A stretch of DNA of 32,266 bases from assembly GCF_938028825.1 (NCBI RefSeq), contig NZ_CALIZP010000082.1, positions 1-32,266 of the forward strand, given 5' to 3'. Each line of letters begins with the position of its first letter. The stretch's first letter is position 1. The notes under the pieces are model-generated. The model was not told where the DNA came from. It made no database searches and saw only the letters and a list, made by a program, of their open reading frames with translations. Origin of the DNA: an uncultured Cardiobacterium sp. Lineage in GTDB: Bacteria; Pseudomonadota; Gammaproteobacteria; Cardiobacteriales; Cardiobacteriaceae. The position numbers and the translations under genes are program-made. Positions 22,667 to 29,221 of this stretch are shown here, one piece after another.

Positions 22667-23686
22667 ATGTACCGCTCATTGCTCGCCCTCGCCCTTGCCG
22701 CCCTTCTTCCTGCCGCCCAGGGTGCGGGCCGCCTCACCATCTATTGCAGCATGCAGAACGAAGTCTGCGAAAAAGCCGCCAAACGCTTCGCCGCAGAAAA
22801 CGACGTCGAAACCCAGTTCATCCGGCAAAGCACCGGCACCATCCTCAGCAAAATCAAAAACGAAAAAGACAACCCGCAGGCGGACGTGTGGTACGGCGGC
22901 ACCGTCGAGCCGCACCTGCAAGCCGCCGACGACGACCTGCTCGATTTGAGCGTGACCTCGCCCAAACAGGCTGACATCCTGCCGCAATTCCAAAAACTCG
23001 CCGAACACCCGCGCGGGCAACACCTCTCCATCATCTACCTCATGCCCTTCGGCATCGGCGTCAACAACAAAAAACTGGCCGAACTCGGCATGGAACCGCC
23101 CAAATGCTTCGCCGACCTCTTAAACCCCAAACTCAAAGGACAAATCCAGTACGCCGACCCGCGCACCACCGGCACCGGCTACACCATGCTTGCCACCCTC
23201 ATCACCCTGTGGGGCGAAGACAAGGCCTTCGCCTACCTCAAAGCGCTGCGGCCGAACATCGCCGAATACGCCAAAAGCGGGCTTGCCACCAAAAGCCTCG
23301 CGACCGGCGAAGTCGCGGTGGACATCGGTTTCCTGCACAACTACACCCGCGAAAAAGAACGCGGCGCGCCGGTCAGCGGCATCCGCCCCTGCGAAGGCGT
23401 GGGCTACAGCCTCGGTGCGGTCAGCGTCATCAAGGGCGCGCGCAACCGCGACAACGCGGTGAAATTCGTGGACTGGGCGCTCGGTGTCGAAGCGCAGGAA
23501 CTCGCCTGGCGTGACGCGGGTTACTACCAGCTCCCCACCAACCGCCACGCACAAAGTTCGCCAAAATTCCCCGCTGCAAACGACCTCAACCTGCTCGACA
23601 TCGACTTCACCGACCGCTTCGGCGCCGCCGCCGAAGGCAAACGCCTCACCGACAAATGGCAGAAAGAAGTGAAGGACGGGGAATAA
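22667..23686 (+). CDS. ABC transporter substrate-binding protein, Fe3+ (FbpA/AfuA) type
   Basis: A 339-residue periplasmic binding protein. The Sec signal peptide is MYRSLLALALAALLPAAQGA with no lipobox. The mature protein begins RLTIYCSMQNEVCEKAAKRF and has the family elements STGTILSKIKNEKDNPQADVWYGG, RTTGTGYTMLATLI and GEVAVDIGFLH. Also present are GYSLGAVSVIKGARNRDNAVKFVDW and the C-terminal GYYQLPTN. These fit COG1840 proteins that bind ferric iron, or in some members aminoethylphosphonate. No permease or ATPase gene lies beside it, so the partners must be elsewhere. AAGGAA precedes the ATG. It diverges from macA. A GATAATTA stretch upstream is too weak to claim as a Fur box. Confidence 0.87.
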   Translation: MYRSLLALALAALLPAAQGAGRLTIYCSMQNEVCEKAAKRFAAENDVETQFIRQSTGTILSKIKNEKDNPQADVWYGGTVEPHLQAADDDLLDLSVTSPKQADILPQFQKLAEHPRGQHLSIIYLMPFGIGVNNKKLAELGMEPPKCFADLLNPKLKGQIQYADPRTTGTGYTMLATLITLWGEDKAFAYLKALRPNIAEYAKSGLATKSLATGEVAVDIGFLHNYTREKERGAPVSGIRPCEGVGYSLGAVSVIKGARNRDNAVKFVDWALGVEAQELAWRDAGYYQLPTNRHAQSSPKFPAANDLNLLDIDFTDRFGAAAEGKRLTDKWQKEVKDGE

Positions 23687-23933
23687 ACACCTTGCGGCCC
23701 GGCATGGCGCGCCGTCATGCCCGTCAATCATGAGGGGAAAGATGAACACGCGCCACGGACGGCACGCCCTGAATGATGCGGCATCCGGCGCGAATCGGCG
23801 GATAATGTGCGCGTCCTGAAAGCAGGGGCGGCCACCATCCGCATTCCATGCGGTGAGTCGGCACCCGCTTGCGCTTTGGCTGCGCGGTGCATACTTGTTT
23901 CGCGCGGCGGTTTTGTTTTTTGAGAGGTGTTTT
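23687..23933. other. Intergenic region without a recognised gene
   Basis: 247 bases between the substrate-binding protein gene and the SIS-domain gene. It holds one imperfect hairpin (GGCATG 23701-23706 with CATGCC 23716-23721) without a T run. No clear promoter or conserved coding frame was seen. Confidence 0.6.
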
Positions 23934-24947
23934 ATGTCTTTTATGTTGCAGGAAGCGCGGGAATCCGCCGAACGGGTCGCCGCGCAGGATGTTTCGTCCG
24001 CGCTGGCGCTCGCCGAGGCGCTGAAAGCTCGCCCGCCGCGCGGCGTGGTTACGGTCGGGCGCGGCACATCCGATCATGCCCTGGGCTATTGGGCGTATGT
24101 GTTGATGCATGCGCGCGGGATGCCGGTGGCATCGCTGCCGCCGTCGCTCAGCAGTGTGCTGGCGACGCCGTGGCAGGTGGAAGGTTATTTGGCGCTCGCC
24201 GCGTCGCAGTCGGGCAGTCCGCCGGATGTAATCGCGATGGTGCAGGCGCTCGCCGCCGGCGGCGCGCAAACGGCGGCGCTGGTGAATGTGGTGCCGTCGC
24301 CGCTCGCGGCGGCGTGTCAGCATCTGCTGCCGGTGCAGGCGGGCGAGGAGAAAAGCGTCGCCGCGACGAAGAGTTTTGTCGCGACGGTCACGCTGGCGTT
24401 GCGTCTGCTCGCGCACTGGCATGGTGATGCGGCGCTGATGCAGGCGCTGGATGCGCTGCCGGAGCGGTTGCATCAGGCGGCGCAGGCGGATTGGCCGCAA
24501 GCGGTGGATGTGCTGCGTGGCAGCGAGCGGCTGTTTGTGGTCGGGCGCGGCACGGGGTTGTCTGTCGCGCAGGAGGCGGCGTTGAAGTGCAAGGAGACGT
24601 GTCAGTTGCAGGGCGAGGCGTTTTCCGCCGCCGAGGTGCGGCACGGGCCGATGGCGATTGTCCACGACGGTTTTCCGGTGCTGCTGTTCGCCCCGCCCGA
24701 CCGTTATCAGGAAGATGCGTTGCAACTCGCCGCCCGCTTCGCCGAGCGTGGTGCGCGCGTGCTGCTGGTGAGCGACAAGCGGGTGGCGGATACGCTGCAT
24801 TTGCCGCTGGTCAATGGCGGGCACGAGGCGTTGCACGGCTTGACGGCGATTGTGTCGTGGTACGTTACCGCCGCCCGTCTCGCCGGGGCGCGCGGGCTGA
24901 ATGCGGACGAGCCGCCGTTTTTGCAGAAGGTGACGCGGACGGTGTGA
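23934..24947 (+). CDS. SIS-domain sugar-phosphate isomerase/deaminase (NagB-II / GlmS C-domain type)
   Basis: A 337-residue protein with two SIS domains (about 30-170 and 190-330) and no glutaminase domain. It opens LQEARESAERVAA, matching the E-x-x-x-x-P/A-x-R-V pattern of this family. Sugar-phosphate contacts are seen in VTVGRGTSDHA, AASQSGSPPDV and EEKSVAATKSFVA. Also visible are FVVGRGTGLSVAQEAALKCKETCQLQGEAFSAAEVRHGPMAIV and the terminal LQKVTRTV. Relatives deaminate or isomerise amino-sugar phosphates such as glucosamine-6-phosphate. No nagA or PTS gene is nearby to narrow the substrate. The ATG at 23934 has GAGAGG upstream; an upstream extension of the frame from 23853 lacks homology. 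A strong terminator follows at once. Confidence 0.86.
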   Translation: MSFMLQEARESAERVAAQDVSSALALAEALKARPPRGVVTVGRGTSDHALGYWAYVLMHARGMPVASLPPSLSSVLATPWQVEGYLALAASQSGSPPDVIAMVQALAAGGAQTAALVNVVPSPLAAACQHLLPVQAGEEKSVAATKSFVATVTLALRLLAHWHGDAALMQALDALPERLHQAAQADWPQAVDVLRGSERLFVVGRGTGLSVAQEAALKCKETCQLQGEAFSAAEVRHGPMAIVHDGFPVLLFAPPDRYQEDALQLAARFAERGARVLLVSDKRVADTLHLPLVNGGHEALHGLTAIVSWYVTAARLAGARGLNADEPPFLQKVTRTV

Positions 24948-24972
24948 CCGCTGGCGGGCGTTGGCGTACAAT
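24944..24972 (+). promoter_or_regulatory. Candidate promoter of thrS, overlapping the upstream terminator
   Basis: -35 GTGACC (24944-24949, four of six), 17 bases, -10 TACAAT (24967-24972). The -10 lies in the loop and 3' arm of the terminator hairpin; the -35 overlaps the stop codon of the SIS gene. Transcription would start near 24980. Confidence 0.45.
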
Positions 24973-24988
24973 GCCCGCCTTCTTTTTT
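24953..24988 (+). terminator. Rho-independent terminator after the SIS-domain gene
   Basis: An 11-bp stem (24953-24963 with 24969-24979, one G-U), loop GCGTA, then TTCTTTTTT. It begins 5 bases after the stop codon. Confidence 0.87.
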
Positions 24989-24990
24989 CC

Positions 24991-25013
24991 GGCGGCGTGT
25001 GGTAGTCGCCGCT
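24991..25013 (+). promoter_or_regulatory. thrS leader hairpin resembling a tRNA-Thr anticodon arm
   Basis: A 6-bp GC stem (24992-24997 with 25007-25012, plus an outer G-U) closes the 9-base loop TGTGGTAGT. The loop contains T-GGT-A: the tRNA-Thr anticodon GGU preceded by U and followed by A, as at positions 33 and 37 of a tRNA. It ends 9 bases before the Shine-Dalgarno AGGA. In E. coli, ThrRS represses its own mRNA by binding such an operator. Confidence 0.5.
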
Positions 25014-25031
25014 CTTTTGTCAGGAATGTTT

Positions 25032-26951
25032 ATGTTGAATATTACGTTGCCCGACGGCAGTGTCCGTCAGTTTGAGAATCCGACCAGCGGCGCGCAAATC
25101 GCCGCCGCGATTGGCAGTGGCCTCGCCAAAGCCGCCATCGCCGTGGTGGTGAATGGCGAGGAACGCGATTTGAGCGACGCGATTACCACCGACGCGCATG
25201 TTGCCATCATCACCAACAAGGACGAGGCGGGGGTGCACATCATCCGCCACTCAACCGCGCACCTGCTCGGGCACGCGTTGAAGCAATTGTGGCCGGAGGC
25301 GAAGATGGTCATCGGGCCGGTGATTGAAAACGGCTTCTACTATGACATCGAGAGCAGTCACCGCTTCACCCCGGAAGACCTGGAAACGCTGGAAAAACGG
25401 ATGAAGGAACTGGCGGCGACGGGTTACAGGGTCGAGAAGGTGTGGACACCGGTCGCTGAAGCGCGCCGGGCGTTTACCGACCGCCATGAGGATTTCAAGG
25501 TGCGCCTGATTGATGATTTCGACGACAGCGTCAAGCAGGTCGGCCTCTATCACCACCAGGAATATGTGGATATGTGTCGTGGCCCGCACGTGCCGCATAT
25601 GGGGCATGTCAAAGCGTTCAAGTTGACGAAGCTGTCCGGCTCGTACTGGCGCGGCGATGCCAAAGGCGAGCCGCTGCAACGCATTTACGGCGTCGCTTTC
25701 GCCGATCAGAAAACGCTTGACACCTATCTGCAACAGCAGGCGGAAGCGGAAAAACGCGACCACCGCAAGATCGGCAAGCAGCTCGATCTCTTCCACTTGC
25801 AGGAAGAAGCGCCGGGCATGGTGTTCTGGCATGCCAAGGGCTGGGTCATCTACCGCGAAATCGAGAACTATATGCGCGGCAAACTGCGCAAATACGGCTA
25901 CGAAGAGGTGCAGGGGCCGCAAATCCTCGACCGCTCGCTGTGGGAAAAATCCGGCCACTGGGACAAGTTCGGCGGCAATATGTTCACCTGCTGCATTGAC
26001 GAGCACGATTACGCGGTCAAGCCGATGAACTGCCCCGGCCATATCCAGATTTTCAACCAGGGATTGCGCAGTTACCGCGAATTGCCGGTGCGTTACGCCG
26101 AATTCGGCATCTGCCACCGCAACGAGCCGTCCGGCACATTGCACGGACTGATGCGGGTGCGCCGCTTCGTGCAGGACGACGGCCACATCTTCTGTACACG
26201 CGGGCAAATCCGTGAGGAAATCGAACGCTGCTGCCAGATGGTGTACGAAGTGTACAGCGACTTCGGTTTTCACGAGGTTGAGCTGGCGCTGTCCACCCGC
26301 CCGGAAAAACGTGTCGGCTCCGACGAAATCTGGGACGAAGCAGAAGCCGACCTGCAAGCAGCACTGGAAGCACAGGGCAAACCGTTCCGCCTGCAACCCG
26401 GCGAAGGCGCGTTCTACGGCCCGAAAATCGAATTTACCCTGAAAGACAGCCTCGGCCGCCGCTGGCAGTGCGGCACCGTGCAGCTCGATTTCTCCATGCC
26501 GGAACGCCTCGGCGCGCACTACATCGACGAAAACGACGAACGGCAGACGCCGGTGATGATTCACCGCGCCATCCTCGGCTCGCTGGAACGCTTCATCGGC
26601 ATCCTGATTGAGCAGTATGCGGGACACATGCCGCTGTGGCTGTCGCCGGTGCAGGCGGTCGTCATGCCGATTACCGACGCCCAGGCGGATTATGCAAATG
26701 ACGTCGCCGAAAGGCTTGTCGCAGCGGGGCTGCGCGCGGAAAAAGATTTGCGAAATGAAAAAATTAGCTATAAAATCCGCGAACACACCCTGCAACGCGT
26801 CCCCTTTTTGCTGGTCGCGGGTGAGCGGGAAAAAGCATCGGCAACGGTGGCAGTCCGCAAGCGCGACGGCAAAGACCTCGGCGCTATGCCTGTCGCTGAT
26901 GTAATCGCGCTGATGCAAGAACTGAACAGCACAAAAGCACAGGAGATTTAG
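25032..26951 (+). CDS. thrS: Threonine--tRNA ligase
   Basis: A 639-residue class II synthetase. Residues 1-62 are a TGS domain. The editing domain has His73/His77 (HSTAH) and Cys182/His186 (CRGPH). The catalytic core has Cys334 (PMNCPGH), His385 (FVQDDGHIF) and His511 (VMIHRAILG) as zinc ligands. These numbers coincide with E. coli ThrRS, which supports the start at 25032. A C-terminal anticodon-binding domain follows. An ATG at 25026 and a GTG at 24999 are also in frame, but AGGA is best spaced for 25032. It is the first gene of thrS-infC-rpmI-rplT, with infC starting one base after the stop. The leader hairpin suggests translational self-control. Confidence 0.98.
   Translation: MLNITLPDGSVRQFENPTSGAQIAAAIGSGLAKAAIAVVVNGEERDLSDAITTDAHVAIITNKDEAGVHIIRHSTAHLLGHALKQLWPEAKMVIGPVIENGFYYDIESSHRFTPEDLETLEKRMKELAATGYRVEKVWTPVAEARRAFTDRHEDFKVRLIDDFDDSVKQVGLYHHQEYVDMCRGPHVPHMGHVKAFKLTKLSGSYWRGDAKGEPLQRIYGVAFADQKTLDTYLQQQAEAEKRDHRKIGKQLDLFHLQEEAPGMVFWHAKGWVIYREIENYMRGKLRKYGYEEVQGPQILDRSLWEKSGHWDKFGGNMFTCCIDEHDYAVKPMNCPGHIQIFNQGLRSYRELPVRYAEFGICHRNEPSGTLHGLMRVRRFVQDDGHIFCTRGQIREEIERCCQMVYEVYSDFGFHEVELALSTRPEKRVGSDEIWDEAEADLQAALEAQGKPFRLQPGEGAFYGPKIEFTLKDSLGRRWQCGTVQLDFSMPERLGAHYIDENDERQTPVMIHRAILGSLERFIGILIEQYAGHMPLWLSPVQAVVMPITDAQADYANDVAERLVAAGLRAEKDLRNEKISYKIREHTLQRVPFLLVAGEREKASATVAVRKRDGKDLGAMPVADVIALMQELNSTKAQEI
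26748..26776 (+). promoter_or_regulatory. Candidate internal promoter for infC-rpmI-rplT inside thrS
   Basis: -35 TTGCGA (26748-26753), 17 bases, -10 TAAAAT (26771-26776), in an AT-rich patch of the otherwise GC-rich thrS gene. E. coli also has infC promoters inside thrS. Confidence 0.5.
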
Positions 26952-26952
26952 C

Positions 26953-27468
26953 ATAGCCAAGCAACCGGAAACCCGCGTCAACGAGAGAATCACGGACGCA
27001 CAAATTCGCCTGATAGGTGCCGACGGCGAACAGCTCGGCATCGTATCAATCGAAGATGCTTTGGATGCTGCCTACGAACAGGATCTGGATTTGGTGGAAG
27101 TGGCGGCCAATGCCGAACCGCCGGTATGCCGGATCATGGATTACGGTAAATTCCGCTTCGAGCAGCAGAAAAAGCAACAGGAAGCGCGAAAAAATCAAAA
27201 GCGCATCCAAATCAAAGAGATCAAATTTCGTCCGGGAACGGACGAGGGAGACTACCAGGTCAAACTACGCAACCTGAACCGTTTCCTTGCAGATGGTGAT
27301 AAAGCCAAAGTAACCGTCCGTTTTCGCGGTCGCGAAATGGCACACCAGGGTCTCGGGCAGGAACTGCTTACCCGCATCGAAGCCGATCTGGCCGAAGTCG
27401 GGATTGTCGAGCAAAAAGCGGGGATGGAAGGCCGTCAGATGGTGATGGTCTTCGCCCCGAAAAAATAA
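26953..27468 (+). CDS. infC: Translation initiation factor IF-3, with AUA start codon
   Basis: A 171-residue IF-3. Read from the ATA at 26953-26955 it gives (M)AKQPETRVNERITDAQIRLIG, the correct family N-terminus. The motifs DLDLVEVAANAEPPVCRIMDYGKFRFEQQKK, IKEIKFRPGTDEGDY, VTVRFRGREMAHQ and MEGRQMVMVFAPKK follow. The first in-frame ATG is only at 27061 and would remove 36 conserved residues. AGGAGA (26941-26946) is ideally placed for the ATA. Rare AUU, AUC or AUA starts are typical of infC because IF-3 rejects non-canonical starts and so represses its own synthesis. IF-3 binds 30S and prevents premature subunit joining. Confidence 0.95.
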   Translation: MAKQPETRVNERITDAQIRLIGADGEQLGIVSIEDALDAAYEQDLDLVEVAANAEPPVCRIMDYGKFRFEQQKKQQEARKNQKRIQIKEIKFRPGTDEGDYQVKLRNLNRFLADGDKAKVTVRFRGREMAHQGLGQELLTRIEADLAEVGIVEQKAGMEGRQMVMVFAPKK

Positions 27469-27531
27469 CCTGCCAACCGTAGCGCTGCACAAAATGCGGC
27501 GGAAACAAAAACAAACAATGCGAGTTTTAGT

Positions 27532-27720
27532 ATGCCCAAATTGAAAACCCACCGGGGCGCTGCCAAGCGCTTCAAAAAAACGGCGAACGGCTACAAGCGT
27601 TCCCACTCCCATGCGCGTCACATCCTGACCAAAAAATCCACCAAACGTAAACGCGGCCTGCGTGGCACAACGATGGTGCATGAAAGTGATGTAAAAGCCA
27701 TTAAGCAAATGATTGGTTGA
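27532..27720 (+). CDS. rpmI: 50S ribosomal protein L35
   Basis: A 62-residue basic protein, MPKLKTHRGAAKRFKKTANG at the start, then HSHARHILTKKSTKRKRGLRG and VHESDVKAIKQMI; length and pattern are those of L35. The Shine-Dalgarno site is weak (GCGAG), in line with the E. coli operon, where L20 represses rpmI translation and rplT follows by coupling. The 63-base gap after infC may hold the L20-binding structure, but I could not identify it. Confidence 0.97.
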   Translation: MPKLKTHRGAAKRFKKTANGYKRSHSHARHILTKKSTKRKRGLRGTTMVHESDVKAIKQMIG

Positions 27721-27730
27721 GGAGTAGCAC

Positions 27731-28084
27731 ATGGCACGAGTAAAAAGAGGCGTTACCGCACGCGCCCGTCACAAAAAAATCCTGGCGGCAGCCAAGGGGT
27801 ACTACAATGCCCGCCGCAAAGTTTTCCGCGTTGCAAAACAAGCGGTTATCAAGGCAGGGCAATATGCCTACCGTGACCGCAAGGCGAGAAAACGCCAGTT
27901 CCGCCAACTGTGGATTATCCGTATCAACGCCGCTGCGCGCCTGCACGGTCTGTCTTACAGCCGATTTATCAACGGCCTGAAAAAAGCCGAAATCGCAATT
28001 GACCGTAAAATGCTGGCCGAACTGGCGGTATACAACAAACAGGTCTTTGCTGTTTTGGCAGAAAAAGCGAAAGCAGCCCTATAA
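27731..28084 (+). CDS. rplT: 50S ribosomal protein L20
   Basis: A 117-residue protein of normal L20 length: MARVKRGVTARARHKKILAAAKGYY, then RKVFRVAKQAVIKAGQYAYRDRKARKRQFRQLWI, INAAARLHGLSYSRFINGLKKA and IDRKMLAELA. L20 is an early 23S rRNA binder needed for 50S assembly and is the usual repressor of its own operon. GAGGAG overlaps the rpmI stop, so the genes are coupled. The terminator at 28101-28129 follows. Confidence 0.98.
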   Translation: MARVKRGVTARARHKKILAAAKGYYNARRKVFRVAKQAVIKAGQYAYRDRKARKRQFRQLWIIRINAAARLHGLSYSRFINGLKKAEIAIDRKMLAELAVYNKQVFAVLAEKAKAAL

Positions 28085-28100
28085 GGTCTTATTTCCTGTT

Positions 28101-28129
28101 AAAAACGGCTGCGTGAGCAGCCGTTTTTT
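28101..28129 (+). terminator. Rho-independent terminator between rplT and pheS
   Basis: A 12-bp perfect stem (28101-28112 with 28117-28128), loop GTGA, then a T run. It starts 16 bases after the rplT stop. There is no room for a phenylalanine-rich leader peptide before it, so it looks like a plain terminator rather than an E. coli-type pheST attenuator. Confidence 0.88.
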
Positions 28130-28177
28130 ATCCGCCATTCCCACCACCGAGCGTAACAGATACACGGGGAGCATAAT

Positions 28178-29212
28178 GTGAGTGAACAATCGTCTGTCAA
28201 GGAAACACTGGAAAAGGCCTTACAGGATGGGCTTAAAGCACTGAAAGAAGCGCTGGATTTGCCGACACTGGAAACCTTGCGTAACACCTACCTTTCAAAG
28301 AAAGGCATTTTTACTGCGCATATGCAGGCGCTGGCCGCAGCAGGCGCGGAAGAACGTCCGCAACTGGGCAAAATCATTAACGATGCCAAAACGCGCTTCC
28401 AACAGGCATTGCAAGAAAAGATCGAGGCATTCAAAGCACAGGAAATGGCAGAGAAGCTGGCGGCGGAACGGGTGGATGTTACCCTCGCCGGGCGGCAGCA
28501 AGTGTTCCAAGGCGGTTTGCATCCTGTGACGCTGACGCGTCGCCGTATTGAAGACTGGTTTGCCCGCTTGGGCTTTGTGGTCAAGGATGGTCCCGAAATC
28601 GAAGACGATTTTCACAATTTCACCGCGCTCAATATTCCTGAACACCATCCGGCGCGGGCGATGCAGGATACTTTTTACTTTGACCCGCAAACCGTGCTGC
28701 GTACCCATACATCCGGTGTGCAAATCCGCACGATGGAGCAGGAGGGCGCGCCACTGCGCATCATCGCCCCCGGACGGGTATATCGCAGCGATTCCGACAT
28801 CACGCATACGCCGATGTTCCATCAGGTAGAAGGCTTGGTCGTTGATACTTTTAGCACCTTTGCCGATTTGAAAGGCATCCTGATCCATTTCCTGCGCGAT
28901 TTTTTTGCGCGCGAGGACTTGCAGGTACGCTTCCGCCCCTCTTTCTTTCCTTTCACCGAACCGTCGGCGGAAGTTGATATCGCCTTCTTCAGCAAGGACG
29001 GGGCAGATGCGAAATGGCTGGAAGTGCTGGGTTGCGGCATGGTGCATCCGCAGGTATTGCGTAATTCCGGTGTTGATCCCGATATTTATCAAGGATATGC
29101 CTTCGGTATGGGGATCGAACGCCTGGCGATGTTGCGTTACGGCGTGCGGGACTTGCGCCAGTTTTTTGAAAACGACGTGCGCTTCCTGCGCCAATTCCGC
29201 CACGAGTTTTGA
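28178..29212 (+). CDS. pheS: Phenylalanine--tRNA ligase alpha subunit
   Basis: A 344-residue class II catalytic subunit. The N-terminal coiled coil (about 1-90) binds tRNA. The catalytic domain has HPVTLTRRRIEDWFARLGF, DDFHNFTALNIPEHHPARAMQDTFYF and LLRTHTS-like VLRTHTSGVQIRTM. Motif 2 is in RVYRSDSDITHTPMFHQVEG, and the C-terminal GCGMVHPQVL and GMGIERLAMLRYGVRDLRQF complete it. The start is a GTG at 28178 with GGGGAG upstream. An ATG two bases before it (28176) meets a TGA at once, so it cannot be the start. It pairs with pheT in an alpha2-beta2 enzyme and is followed by it after 9 bases. Confidence 0.96.
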   Translation: MSEQSSVKETLEKALQDGLKALKEALDLPTLETLRNTYLSKKGIFTAHMQALAAAGAEERPQLGKIINDAKTRFQQALQEKIEAFKAQEMAEKLAAERVDVTLAGRQQVFQGGLHPVTLTRRRIEDWFARLGFVVKDGPEIEDDFHNFTALNIPEHHPARAMQDTFYFDPQTVLRTHTSGVQIRTMEQEGAPLRIIAPGRVYRSDSDITHTPMFHQVEGLVVDTFSTFADLKGILIHFLRDFFAREDLQVRFRPSFFPFTEPSAEVDIAFFSKDGADAKWLEVLGCGMVHPQVLRNSGVDPDIYQGYAFGMGIERLAMLRYGVRDLRQFFENDVRFLRQFRHEF

Positions 29213-29221
29213 GGATAAATC

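Noticed and set aside
23701..23721. Hairpin after the substrate-binding protein gene as a terminator
   Set aside because: The stem is six base pairs and there is no T run on either side.
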